Source: an uncultured Eubacteriales bacterium
Lineage (GTDB): Bacteria > Bacillota > Clostridia > Oscillospirales > Acutalibacteraceae
NCBI GenBank assembly: GCA_934728355.1
Contig: CAKVEA010000003.1
Span: 115,554 to 179,553 of the forward strand
Length of the DNA stretch: 64,000 nucleotides
Direction of reading: 5' to 3'
Shown in pieces: positions 35,968-44,579 of this stretch; within the stretch, counting starts at the first letter, position 1, and each line of letters opens with the position of its first letter. The position numbers and the translations under genes were made by a program. Below the pieces are notes generated by a model. That model had not been told where the DNA came from and did no database searches. It saw only the letters and a program-made list of their open reading frames with translations.

Positions 35968-37155
35968 GTGAATTATAATAAAAAAAATCCCGCAAGAAAA
36001 GCAGCTTCCGTAGTAATGATGGGAACATTGTGTGCGGTTTCTATTTTTTCGGTAAAAACATTTGCAAGAGATGTTTATGTGAACGTTGATAACAGCACTA
36101 TTCATTCGGTTACTTTAGACAGCAATGTAGACAGTATACTCGGAAATGTCGGAGTAAAAGTTTCTGATAATGATATTGTTGAAAAAATTGACAATCCTGA
36201 CGGATCATTGAAGCTTAATGTTAAAAGAGCCTTTGATGTAAATGTTTGGGACGGAGATAGAATTCATACCTTGAAAATTGTCGAAGGAAAGGTTTCAGAT
36301 GTTCTTAAGTCTCTCGGAGTAAATTTGAGCGAGAATGATATCGTAAATCTTCCGCTTGATTTTGAGCTTACCAAAGAAACAAAAATATCTGTAACTCCAA
36401 GAGTTAAAATCACAGTTTTTGCAGACGGCGAAGAAAAAGAATATATTGTTCCAAAACATTCAGTCAAAGACACTTTGGATTACCTTAAGATAAATCTTTC
36501 AAATGAAGATGAGGTTGACCAAAATGCTTCATTAAGAGTCTACGATGGAATGAAAATACATGTTAGTAGGATAAAAAAAGAAGAAGTTACTATTATAGAA
36601 GATATTCCAAGAAATACAGTTGTAAAAACCAGTACACTTCTTTCTGAAGGATCTTCCGAAGTTACTTGTGAAGGAAAAGACGGCAAAAAAGAATTAAGAA
36701 TAAAGCAAACATTAAAAGACGGAAATGTTATAAATTCTGAGGTTTTGGAAAGTAAAATAATTGAAAATCCTGAAGATAAAGTAGTGGTTAAAGGAACTGG
36801 AAAAGTTAAGCCAAAAAATGAAGAGAACAAAAAAACCAGTGCGGAATCAAACGGAAAAGCTTCAAGTGTATTTTTCGGATATGCAACTGCATATACAGCT
36901 GCTCCTGGATCAAAAACTTCAACAGGAGTACATCCGTCTTCAGAAAGTACTGTAGCTGTAAATCCTAAAGTTATACCCTATGGCTCAAGGATATTAGTCG
37001 AAGCACAGGACGGGTCTTATCGTAAAGAACTTATAGCGCAGGATACCGGTGGAGCACTCAAAAAAGGTTCTGCAATAGTTGATATTTATATGTCTTCTAA
37101 AGATTCCTGCAGAAAATTCGGAAGAAAATCAGTTAAAGTTTCAATTATTAAATAG
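35968..37155 (+). CDS. YabE-like secreted cell-wall protein (DUF348 repeats, G5, 3D domain)
   Basis: 395 aa, GTG start behind GGAGG. N-terminal signal peptide or anchor (residues about 11-33), three DUF348-type repeats (pattern V...DGxxxxxxxxxxxVxDxLxxLGVxLSENDIV), a G5 domain (about residues 205-285, KKEEVTIIEDIPRNTVVK...KVVVKGTGK) and a C-terminal 3D domain (GYATAYTA...VAVNPKVIPYGSRILVE...AQDTGGALKKGSAIVDIYM) with the three Asp of a lytic transglycosylase fold. Likely a stationary-phase peptidoglycan remodelling enzyme, outside the cell. Confidence 0.92.
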   Translation: MNYNKKNPARKAASVVMMGTLCAVSIFSVKTFARDVYVNVDNSTIHSVTLDSNVDSILGNVGVKVSDNDIVEKIDNPDGSLKLNVKRAFDVNVWDGDRIHTLKIVEGKVSDVLKSLGVNLSENDIVNLPLDFELTKETKISVTPRVKITVFADGEEKEYIVPKHSVKDTLDYLKINLSNEDEVDQNASLRVYDGMKIHVSRIKKEEVTIIEDIPRNTVVKTSTLLSEGSSEVTCEGKDGKKELRIKQTLKDGNVINSEVLESKIIENPEDKVVVKGTGKVKPKNEENKKTSAESNGKASSVFFGYATAYTAAPGSKTSTGVHPSSESTVAVNPKVIPYGSRILVEAQDGSYRKELIAQDTGGALKKGSAIVDIYMSSKDSCRKFGRKSVKVSIIK

Positions 37156-37163
37156 TAAATAAT

Positions 37164-37190
37164 ACCACGCTTACAATGCGTGGTTTTTTT
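37164..37190 (+). terminator. Terminator after the YabE-like gene
   Basis: ACCACGC (37164-37170) pairs with GCGTGGT (37178-37184), followed by TTTTTT. Confidence 0.9.
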
Positions 37191-37198
37191 GTATTAAA

Positions 37199-37223
37199 AA
37201 ATCCACTAAAAACTAGTGGATTT
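37199..37223 (-). terminator. Terminator after the small Cys-rich gene
   Basis: ATCCACTA (37201-37208) pairs with TAGTGGAT (37214-37221); on the minus strand it is followed by TTTTTTAATAC. Confidence 0.75.
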
Positions 37224-37249
37224 AAAAATTTTAACCTATAGTAAGGAAA

Positions 37250-37471
37250 CTAATCTTCATTTATTTTAGATTTTATATTATGTGTAAATTCTTCGGCTCC
37301 TTGAAGCATTCTTCTTGCATTTCTTTGCATGCATTTGTCATGGTCAAAGAAATACATACCTACCATACCGGCAATAGTTCCGAGCACTGCTCCAGCAAGA
37401 AGAAGTCTTAAAACTCCGCAGATCTTACCGCAAAAGCATTCGCTTGAATGGTTTTCATGATTGCAGCACAT
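37250..37471 (-). CDS. Small membrane protein with Cys-rich N-terminus
   Basis: 73 aa: a Cys/His-rich start (CCNHENHSSECFCGKICG), one glycine-rich transmembrane helix (residues about 21-42) and a basic/acidic C-terminal tail with predicted helix. ATG start behind GGAGAGATC. The pattern recalls YtxH-like small membrane proteins, but the Cys cluster is unusual. Unknown function; divergent from yunB. Confidence 0.7.
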   Translation of the reverse strand: MCCNHENHSSECFCGKICGVLRLLLAGAVLGTIAGMVGMYFFDHDKCMQRNARRMLQGAEEFTHNIKSKINED

Positions 37472-37508
37472 GTTTGATCTCTCCTTTCAAAAATTAAAAT
37501 ATTATTTT

Positions 37509-37533
37509 CAGATAAGCAAATTAGGCTTATCTG
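37509..37533. promoter_or_regulatory. Perfect inverted repeat in a divergent promoter region
   Basis: CAGATAAGC (37509-37517) and GCTTATCTG (37525-37533) with a 7-base loop, 38 bases upstream of the small Cys-rich gene. It has no T-run and could be an operator or a leader hairpin. Confidence 0.5.
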
Positions 37534-37665
37534 CTATGTATTATTCCCATAAATACTAGGATTAATAGGAGATTTTTAATTATAAAAAAATTACCATGAT
37601 TTGCTTTTTGTTCACATATAAAAAATTTTTTTATATTATAGCTTTATAAAACAAAATGCGGGTGT

Positions 37666-38340
37666 ATGAAAATGCCAAGCAACAATAAACGTGTCAATAA
37701 AAAAAAATTTAGAATTGTTATTCTACTTCTTTTTATTTTTATTTCTGTACTTTTTTTTCTTCATTTCAGATTTAGACCTGTTATAAAATCAGCTTCGCTT
37801 TCCAGAGCTAAAGTACTTTCAAATGATGCAATAAATGAAGCTATTTTAGAGGAACTTTCGGAAAATAAAGACCAATATGATGAAATTATAAAAATGGAAA
37901 AACTTGAAAATGGGGAATTAACAGTTCTTTTTTCCGATATGCAAAAAGTAAATAGATTAAAATCAAGAGTTGCATTAATAGTACAAAACAAATTTTCTGA
38001 GTTCAAAGAAAAAAACATAAAAATACCGCTCGGAACACTTTCAGGCTTCGAAGTGCTGAGCGGTCTAGGACCAGGAATACCAATGAAAATTTCTATTACA
38101 GGTAATGTTTCAACTGAATTTAAAAGTTCATTTAAGGATGCGGGAATAAACCAAACTATCTACCAAATTTATCTTTATATTCATACAAAAATAGCCGTTA
38201 TGGTTCCGGGATGCATTGCTTCTGAAGACTATGATACAAATGCTTTAATATCTGAAATAGTAATACTGGGAGGCGTACCTAAAGTGTATTCAACGAATGG
38301 GATTTCAGGTTTAAATACATCAAAAGAAACAATAAATTAA
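37666..38340 (+). CDS. yunB: Sporulation protein YunB
   Basis: 224 aa (or 222 from the ATG at 37672). One N-terminal transmembrane helix (residues about 15-35), then RFRPVIKSASLSRAKVLSNDAINEAILEEL and the hallmark IKIPLGTLSGFEVLSGLGPGIPMKI, ending in a beta-rich domain with VMVPG and VIVGGVP-like EIVILGGVPKVY. YunB is made in the mother cell under sigma E in B. subtilis and is needed for normal sporulation. Indicates a spore-forming ancestry. Convergent with the LRR gene (10 bases between stops). Confidence 0.93.
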   Translation: MKMPSNNKRVNKKKFRIVILLLFIFISVLFFLHFRFRPVIKSASLSRAKVLSNDAINEAILEELSENKDQYDEIIKMEKLENGELTVLFSDMQKVNRLKSRVALIVQNKFSEFKEKNIKIPLGTLSGFEVLSGLGPGIPMKISITGNVSTEFKSSFKDAGINQTIYQIYLYIHTKIAVMVPGCIASEDYDTNALISEIVILGGVPKVYSTNGISGLNTSKETIN

Positions 38341-38350
38341 TAATTTCTAA

Positions 38351-40057
38351 TTATTTAAAAATTACTTTAATATCACCGTTAGAAATTTCATATGCAAGAC
38401 CTGAATCATTAAAAAATAATGGGTAGAAAGATTTAGAAATGGTAATTTCTTTTAAGTTTTCACAACCTTCGAAAACTTTTTCACCTAAGTATTCGCAAGC
38501 TGGAATAGAAATCTTTTCGAGATTTTTACAGTTTTTAAAAGTACCGGTTGCTATGGATTTGCAGTCTGGAAAACTTAATTCTTTTAGAGATTCACATTCT
38601 TCAAATAAATAATCGACTGTGGATTCCAATTTAGGTGCATTGAAACTTTTTAGATTTTCATATTTTTGAAATGTCATTGATGATATATGTTTTAAATTTG
38701 GAACGTCAATAGTTTCCAAATTTGATTTTTCAAACACAGGTTTTTCTATTTTTTCTAGTTTAGGAGCATTAAAATCTTTTAAATTTTTGCAACCTTCAAA
38801 AACCTTTTCGTCTAAATATTCGCAAGCTGGGATATAAAGTTTTTCAAGATTTTTGCAATTTAAGAAAGTACCTTTTCCGATAGTTTTGCAGTTTGGAAGG
38901 TTTACTTCTTTTAAGCCTTGGCATTGTTCAAATGAATAATCACCAACAGATTCCAATTTTGGAGTATTAATATTTTCCATACTCTTGCAATTTTTAAATG
39001 CACACCACTGCACAGATTTACAGTTTGGAAGATCTAATTTTTTTAAAGCTTCACAGTTTTCAAATGCACGTTTTCCTATAAACTTTGCATTAGTTATGTT
39101 AATGTCTTCTAAATTTTTACAGAATATAAAAGTACCTTCATTAATAGATTTGCAATTTGGAAGATTTATTTCTTTTAAAGCTTCACAATTTTCTATTGAG
39201 TATTTACCGGTCGATTCTAACTTTGGAGCATTAATGTTTGATAAGCTTGTACAATTTTTAAACGTCCAGTTTCCAAGTGATTTGCATTGGGGAATATTAA
39301 TTTCTTTTAAATCTTTGCACTCTTTGAATGCACTGGTACCAATAGATTTTACTTTATTTATATTAACATTTTTTAATTTTTTGCAATTTTGAAAAACTCC
39401 TCCTATATAGAATTTACAATTTCTGTAAATATTATGCCACACATCTACATCGTATAAATAAGATTGTTTCTTTTTTAATCCCGGTATGTTTTCTAGATTC
39501 GGAGCATTAAAAGTTTGTAAATCTTCGCAATTTTCAAAAGCGCCAAGGTTTACATGTTTAAGGTTTTGAGCATTCAAGGTTTCCAATTTACTAAGCGAAA
39601 ATGCTTCGACACCTATAGATTCGAGCTGAGGCAAATTTACTTCTTTTACTTTACTAAAGCTCTGATAATAGTTGTCTGTTGTATCAAAGTAGACTTTTAA
39701 ATAACTTTTTTCATGGTCTGAAATGGCATAACCAATTGCACCAAGTGGGAATAAAATAGGAAAAATAACAAGTTTGGATACCTTCATAATCCAACTTGCT
39801 ATACGGTTTTTTAAAGTTGCATCTAATCCCCTAAAAGCTGCTGCATCGCCTATCTGAGTAACAGTGTAACCATCTATCTTTTCAGGGATATAATCATGGT
39901 CTCCTATTTTTGTGAGCGTTATAGTTTTATTCTTTTTATCTAGAATTTCATATTTAAATTTCTTCTGCGGAAAAGCTGAAGATTTATTTGCATACCCAAA
40001 AACTTGAAAAATCATGGTTGCACTCAACAGCACAGAAAATATTTTCTTAATTTTCAT
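38351..40057 (-). CDS. Secreted BspA-type leucine-rich repeat protein
   Basis: 568 aa with a signal peptide (residues 1-28, ending near KSSAFP). An N-terminal region (about residues 33-130, including a hydrophobic segment IFPILFPLGAIGYAI) precedes some 15 LRR_5 repeats of about 23 residues of the form ENCEALKxLxLPNCKSIxxxxFxxCKNLExIxIPxxExLxxxxF. Related repeat proteins mediate adhesion to host tissue or other microbes in Bacteroides, Treponema and Trichomonas. Nearly identical repeat pairs show recent internal duplication. Own promoter at 40097-40125. Likely surface or extracellular interaction protein. Confidence 0.88.
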   Translation of the reverse strand: MKIKKIFSVLLSATMIFQVFGYANKSSAFPQKKFKYEILDKKNKTITLTKIGDHDYIPEKIDGYTVTQIGDAAAFRGLDATLKNRIASWIMKVSKLVIFPILFPLGAIGYAISDHEKSYLKVYFDTTDNYYQSFSKVKEVNLPQLESIGVEAFSLSKLETLNAQNLKHVNLGAFENCEDLQTFNAPNLENIPGLKKKQSYLYDVDVWHNIYRNCKFYIGGVFQNCKKLKNVNINKVKSIGTSAFKECKDLKEINIPQCKSLGNWTFKNCTSLSNINAPKLESTGKYSIENCEALKEINLPNCKSINEGTFIFCKNLEDINITNAKFIGKRAFENCEALKKLDLPNCKSVQWCAFKNCKSMENINTPKLESVGDYSFEQCQGLKEVNLPNCKTIGKGTFLNCKNLEKLYIPACEYLDEKVFEGCKNLKDFNAPKLEKIEKPVFEKSNLETIDVPNLKHISSMTFQKYENLKSFNAPKLESTVDYLFEECESLKELSFPDCKSIATGTFKNCKNLEKISIPACEYLGEKVFEGCENLKEITISKSFYPLFFNDSGLAYEISNGDIKVIFK

Positions 40058-40096
40058 TACAATACCTCCTAGATTTATATGATTTATGCACTGTTT

Positions 40097-40125
40097 ATTA
40101 TATTATCTATTAAAATACAAGTCAA
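40097..40125 (-). promoter_or_regulatory. Consensus promoter of the LRR gene
   Basis: On the minus strand TTGACT (40125-40120), 17 bases, TATAAT (40102-40097), 39 bases before the ATG, which has an AGGAGG site. Confidence 0.85.
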
Positions 40126-40236
40126 ATATAGTTTGGATATCATGGTAAAATAAAAATAATTTTATTTAGAACATTTTTTGCATTTTCAAAATAAAATAAT
40201 AGTAATTCTTAGTCATAAAAAAGGTTGGTGCTAAGA

Positions 40237-41238
40237 TTGAAAACTAAGAAAAGATTTTTATATAGATATTTTATTTTATTTTTAGTTATAGCATTTTCTT
40301 TGACTTCCTGTAACACAAAAAAAGAAAAAAATAAAACAGTGAAACTTAATGAAGTGACACGTTCTATTTTCTATGCTCCTCAATATGTTGCTTTAGAGCT
40401 TGGCTTTTTTTCTGACTACGGGATCAATGTTAAACTGCAATCTTCTGAAGGGTCCGACAAAACCATGACGGCTTTGCTTTCAGGAGGAGCAGATGTAGGT
40501 CTTTTAGGGACATCCTCGATATTGAGTGTAAAGAGTCAAGGAAAACAAGACTGTCCGGTTATGTTTTGCCAGTTAACTCAAAAAGATGGTAGTTTTTTGG
40601 TTGGAAGAGAAGAAAATTTTTGTTGGGAAAATTTGAAAAATCGTGAAGTAATAGCAGGACGTTTGGGAGGCGTACCTGAAATGGTCTTTGAGCATATACT
40701 TAGAAGTAAAAATTTGTACGGTAAAGTAAATCTTATTAATAATATAAAATTTGATCTTATGGGAATTGCATTTAGCAGAGGAATAGGGGACTATGTATGT
40801 CTTTTTGAACCAATGGCATCAATTTTGCAAAAAGAAAAATCATTTTACATTTTGAAATTTTTGGGTAATGAATGTGAAAAAATTTCATATACTGGTTACT
40901 GCGCTTCGAAAGAATATATCGAAGAAAACCCGGAGATTATACAATCTTTTACAAATGCTATATATAAAGCACAGATTTGGATTGAAAATCATAATTCCTC
41001 TGAAACGGCAAAACTCGTACTGCCGTATTTTGTTGATTGTTCTGAGGAGATCCTTGAAAAATGTATAGAAAGATATAAATTTTCTGATGTATGGAATAAA
41101 TCTCCACTAATAGAAAGAGTACAGTTTGAGTTACTGGAAGATATAATGTCAGATGCCGGCGAACTGAAAAATAAAATTAGCTTTGAAGATGTTATAGACA
41201 ATAAATTTGCAAATGATTCTTTAAAATTTGGAAAATAG
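40237..41238 (+). CDS. ABC transporter substrate-binding lipoprotein, NitT/TauT/ThiY-type
   Basis: 333 aa from the TTG at 40237 (a TTG at 40225 is also open). Lipoprotein signal peptide with lipobox LTSC near residue 25. The NMT1/SsuA-type fold is seen in FYAPQYVALELGFFSDYGINVKL, SGGADVGLLG and REVIAGRLGGVPEM. First gene of a three-gene importer with the ATPase and permease that follow. Family members bind taurine, alkanesulfonates, nitrate or thiamine precursors (HMP); the sequence alone does not decide, and no riboswitch was seen upstream. Confidence 0.88.
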   Translation: MKTKKRFLYRYFILFLVIAFSLTSCNTKKEKNKTVKLNEVTRSIFYAPQYVALELGFFSDYGINVKLQSSEGSDKTMTALLSGGADVGLLGTSSILSVKSQGKQDCPVMFCQLTQKDGSFLVGREENFCWENLKNREVIAGRLGGVPEMVFEHILRSKNLYGKVNLINNIKFDLMGIAFSRGIGDYVCLFEPMASILQKEKSFYILKFLGNECEKISYTGYCASKEYIEENPEIIQSFTNAIYKAQIWIENHNSSETAKLVLPYFVDCSEEILEKCIERYKFSDVWNKSPLIERVQFELLEDIMSDAGELKNKISFEDVIDNKFANDSLKFGK

Positions 41239-41283
41239 CTTATGTTTATCAACAAGTAAGTCGAAGCAAGAATGTAAGGAGGT

Positions 41284-42069
41284 ATGAAAATTTTTATGAA
41301 ATACAAAAATAAAATTTTAGAAATGAAAAATATAGTTATGAGGTACCACACTGTAAATGGAGAAACTCTCGCTGTAAACGATTTTAATCTTGATATTTTC
41401 GAAGGCGAATTTTTAAGTATTGTTGGACCTAGCGGCTGTGGAAAGAGTACAGTTTTGTCTTTGATATCGGGTCTTATGCTGCCTTCAGAAGGAAAAATAG
41501 TTTTTGATCAAAATAAATCGCCGAGTCAAGTAGTGGGATATATGCTTCAAAAGGATTACCTTTTAAGCTGGCGAACAATAAAGCAAAATATTTTGCTTGG
41601 TCTTGAAATCAAAAAAAATTTAAATGAAAAGTCAAAAAATTATGCTCTGTCTCTTTTAGAAAGATATAATTTAGAAAAATTCAGAGATTATTATCCGAAT
41701 CAACTTTCGGGAGGAATGAGACAAAAGGTTGCTCTTATAAGAACTTTGGTGGTAAAACCGGATTTACTCCTTCTGGATGAACCTTTTTCTGCTCTTGACT
41801 ATCAGACAAGATTAAATCTTTCTCAGGAAGTCAGAAACATAATTAAAAGTGAGAAAAAAACAGCTGTATTGGTTACTCATGATATTTCTGAAGCAGCTTC
41901 TCTTTCGGATAGAGTAGCTGTACTTTCGGCAAGGCCGAGTAAAATTAAGAAAATCATTGAAATAGATGAGGATTTTAGAAATTTACCTGCAGATAAAAAA
42001 AGAAGAAGTGAAAAATTTTATGATTATTTTGACGTTATTTGGAGTGAATTAAATGAAAAAAGAAATTAA
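41284..42069 (+). CDS. ABC transporter ATP-binding protein, NitT/TauT-type
   Basis: 261 aa. Walker A GPSGCGKST, Q-loop YMLQKDYLLSWRT, signature LSGGMRQKVALIRTL, Walker B LLLLDEPFSALD, H-loop VTHDISEA. Typical of SsuB/TauB/ThiZ. The ATG at 41284 touches the AAGGAGG site; the ATG at 41296 may be used instead. Overlaps the permease gene by 17 bases. Confidence 0.93.
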   Translation: MKIFMKYKNKILEMKNIVMRYHTVNGETLAVNDFNLDIFEGEFLSIVGPSGCGKSTVLSLISGLMLPSEGKIVFDQNKSPSQVVGYMLQKDYLLSWRTIKQNILLGLEIKKNLNEKSKNYALSLLERYNLEKFRDYYPNQLSGGMRQKVALIRTLVVKPDLLLLDEPFSALDYQTRLNLSQEVRNIIKSEKKTAVLVTHDISEAASLSDRVAVLSARPSKIKKIIEIDEDFRNLPADKKRRSEKFYDYFDVIWSELNEKRN

Positions 42070-42874
42070 AGAAAATGTATCTTTAGAACAAAAAGATTAC
42101 TTACATAAACTAAAAATTGAAAATTTAAAAATAAAATCTTTACAAATCGGGATCTTAATTTTAGGGTTAATATTATGGGAAATTTTTGCAAGACTTAAAA
42201 TAATAGACAGTTTTATAATGAGTTGTCCTTCTAGATTTTTTTCGGTGTTTTTCGATTTATATAATAGTGGTCAATTGTGGAATAATATTTTTATTACTTC
42301 AATGGAAACTTTAATAGGCTTTATTATCGGTACTTTACTTGGAATAATTATTGCAAGCCTTATATGGTGGTCGCCATTTGTTTTGAAAGTTTCAGATCCT
42401 TATCTTGTTGTGTTAAATGCACTTCCTAAAGTTGCTCTCGGACCGATAATAATAGTGTGGATAGGAGCCGGAATGGAATCGATAATTTTAATGGCCGTTT
42501 TGGTTTCGGTTGTTATTTCAATAATGAATATTTTGCAAGGATTCGAAAATATAAGCAAAGACGAAATTTTGCTCATGAGATCTTTTGGAGCGAGTAAATA
42601 TCAAATTTTTACCAAACTTGTTTTTCCTGCAAGTATTCCTGTTATAATGTCTACTTTAAAAATAAACGTGGGTATGTCACTTATAGGAGTGATAACAGGT
42701 GAGTTTTTAGTTTCTTCGAGCGGTATAGGATATTTGATAGTCTATGGGGGTCAAGTATTTAAAATGGATCTGGTAATAGCAGGAATAATTATGCTTTCTA
42801 TTATGGCTTCTGTAATGTATTTTGGAGTGTCCGCACTTGAAAAAATAAATTTAAACAAAAATAAGGGTGATTAA
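42053..42874 (+). CDS. ABC transporter permease, NitT/TauT-type
   Basis: 273 aa with six predicted transmembrane helices and the EAA loop MRSFGASKYQIFTKLVFPASIPVI contacting the ATPase. Completes the importer with the two upstream genes. Its last 150 bases (from 42728) recur three times downstream as decayed copies inside the tandem array, showing that the duplication started within this gene. Confidence 0.93.
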   Translation: MKKEIKENVSLEQKDYLHKLKIENLKIKSLQIGILILGLILWEIFARLKIIDSFIMSCPSRFFSVFFDLYNSGQLWNNIFITSMETLIGFIIGTLLGIIIASLIWWSPFVLKVSDPYLVVLNALPKVALGPIIIVWIGAGMESIILMAVLVSVVISIMNILQGFENISKDEILLMRSFGASKYQIFTKLVFPASIPVIMSTLKINVGMSLIGVITGEFLVSSSGIGYLIVYGGQVFKMDLVIAGIIMLSIMASVMYFGVSALEKINLNKNKGD

Positions 42875-42943
42875 AAATTGAATATTGTTAATAGTAAAAA
42901 TGCCAAAATATACATTAAATTTATATAATTTTCATAAAATTTA

Positions 42944-42972
42944 TTGACATGGTGTATATAAATATGTACAAT
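42944..42972 (+). promoter_or_regulatory. Promoter of array gene A1
   Basis: TTGACA (42944-42949), 17 bases, TACAAT (42967-42972). Near-consensus, about 50 bases before the ATG, which has a GAGGTGAT site. Confidence 0.85.
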
Positions 42973-43022
42973 ACGATTGTTATATATTTTATTATGACAA
43001 ATTTTTACTATGAGGTGATTTT

Positions 43023-43547
43023 ATGAATATTCAAAAACTTTGTTCAAAATTGAGAAGACTTAGTGGTGAGAGGGCTCAAGATCGTTTGGAGAACTTAGTT
43101 GAAATAGCTGTTGAAGCAGATAAAAGGATAAATGAAGAAAATAAAGTTTATGAGCATGTTTCCAGATATTATAAATTAATTACAAAAAACGCATTTTCGA
43201 AATTAAAAAGTAAGGATAAAGAACGTTGCGAGAAGGCGGCTAAAAAGTTACGTGATTCCGGATGTGACGAAAAATATAAACAATGGGAAAATCAGGTAAA
43301 AGCATATAAGGATGCTCAATTATTGACATATCTTGTTCGTTTTCCTGCAGAAAAGTTTCTTGAAACTTTGAAAGATTTTTCACAAAAATATGATCCTGAC
43401 CTTAATTATATCGACGTAGATAACGGAGAAATTGAGGGTGATAAAATCCCAAGCGGATATAAGGAAAAATGTATTAAAGAATGTAATAGGGAAATTTGTG
43501 AAGTATTTGGTGTTTCATCAATAGCTGAATTAAAAATGATTAGATAA
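43023..43547 (+). CDS. Array gene A1: unknown charged helical protein
   Basis: 174 aa, no signal peptide or transmembrane segment; predicted almost fully helical and rich in Lys/Glu. Shares with its three paralogues the core EAxKRhxxExxxY...YYxxITxxAFxKLKSKDKERCEK...KYxQWExQ and the C-terminal CIKECxxEICExFGVSSIAELK with two spaced Cys. No known domain is recognised. Start ATG with TATGAGGTGATTTT upstream, identical in all four copies. Possible roles include effectors, antitoxin-like binders or surface-associated proteins; none can be shown. Confidence 0.75.
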   Translation: MNIQKLCSKLRRLSGERAQDRLENLVEIAVEADKRINEENKVYEHVSRYYKLITKNAFSKLKSKDKERCEKAAKKLRDSGCDEKYKQWENQVKAYKDAQLLTYLVRFPAEKFLETLKDFSQKYDPDLNYIDVDNGEIEGDKIPSGYKEKCIKECNREICEVFGVSSIAELKMIR

Positions 43548-43559
43548 TTTGTATATATA

Positions 43560-43683
43560 GGATATTTAACAACATTCTATGGAAGTCGAGTATTTAAAAT
43601 GAATCTGGTAATAGCGGGAGTGGTTATGATTCTTATTGTGGCTTCCGTAATGTGTTTTGTGATATCTGCACTTGGAAAATAAA
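43560..43683 (+). pseudogene. Decayed copy of the ABC permease 3' end (unit 2)
   Basis: Closely matches 42728-42850 of the intact permease, including TTTAAAATGAATCTGGTAATAGC and CTTCCGTAATG, but with base changes and a stop; it is not translated from any start. Confidence 0.85.
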
Positions 43684-43777
43684 TTTAAATAAAAATGATT
43701 GAAAATTGAATACTGTTAATAGTAAAGATATTAAAATATACATTAAATTTATATAATTTTTATTATGAGGTGATTTT

Positions 43778-44305
43778 ATGAATTGGGAAGCAATAGATAC
43801 TAAACTGAAGGAACTTAGTAGTAATGAGGTTTTAAAGTTGACGGACTTAAACAACGCAATTGACGAAATGGATAAAAGAATGAGTGAAGAAGCTGAAATT
43901 TATGGGGAAGTTGCTGAATATTTTGACAAAATCACAAGCGATGCACTTGAGAGGGTGAAGAGTAAAAAAAGTAAAGGACATTACGAAAAGATGCTAAGAA
44001 ATTTAGCGGGATATAGTGAAAAATATAACCACCAATGGAAAAGCCAGGCAGATGCATATAAAGGATACATTAAAAAAATTAGGTCTGTTCGTGGTTCGGC
44101 AGAAGAGCTTATTAAAACGTTGGAAGAATTTTCAAAAAAGTATGGAGAATGCAAAACTTTTATAGTTGAAAAAAAATACGGAAAAATTGAGGATGATAAA
44201 ATGCCAAGTAAATATGAAGAAAAATGCATGAAAGAATGTGATAAGGAACTTTGTGAAGCATTTGATGTTTCATCAATAGCTGAATTAAAAAAGTTATTAA
44301 AATAA
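43778..44305 (+). CDS. Array gene B1: paralogue of A1
   Basis: 175 aa. Shorter, different N-terminus (MNWEAIDTKLKEL) joined to the common helical core (AEIYGEVAEYFDKITSDALERVKSKKSKGHYEKM) and the common tail (YEEKCMKECDKELCEAFDVSSIAELKKLL). The upstream promoter present in units A is deleted here, so B1 is probably read from the A1 promoter. Function unknown. Confidence 0.75.
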   Translation: MNWEAIDTKLKELSSNEVLKLTDLNNAIDEMDKRMSEEAEIYGEVAEYFDKITSDALERVKSKKSKGHYEKMLRNLAGYSEKYNHQWKSQADAYKGYIKKIRSVRGSAEELIKTLEEFSKKYGECKTFIVEKKYGKIEDDKMPSKYEEKCMKECDKELCEAFDVSSIAELKKLLK

Positions 44306-44329
44306 TGATTTTCGTATATAGAATGTTTG

Positions 44330-44434
44330 ATAATTTATACAGGAGTGATTATGATTCTTATAATGGCTTCTGTAATTTATTTTGTCATATCCGCACTTGA
44401 AAAAATAAATTTAAACAAAAATAAGGGCAATTAA
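44330..44434 (+). pseudogene. Decayed copy of the ABC permease 3' end (unit 3)
   Basis: Matches the permease end with an internal deletion of about 40 bases; the last part TCCGCACTTGAAAAAATAAA and the following leader are almost identical to those after the intact permease. Confidence 0.85.
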
Positions 44435-44503
44435 AAATTGAATATTGTTAATAGTAAAAATGCTAAAATATACATTAAATTTATATAAATTTCATAAAAT
44501 TTA

Positions 44504-44532
44504 TTGACATAGTGTATATAAATATGTACAAT
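44504..44532 (+). promoter_or_regulatory. Promoter of array gene A2
   Basis: TTGACA (44504-44509), 17 bases, TACAAT (44527-44532); the same promoter as in front of A1. Confidence 0.85.
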
Positions 44533-44579
44533 ACGATTGTTATATATTTTATGACAAATTTTTACTATGGGGTGATTTT

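Noticed and set aside
38400..39700. CRISPR-like direct repeats
   Set aside because: The repeated DNA here encodes in-frame leucine-rich repeats of varying spacing; no CRISPR array or cas gene was seen anywhere in the window.
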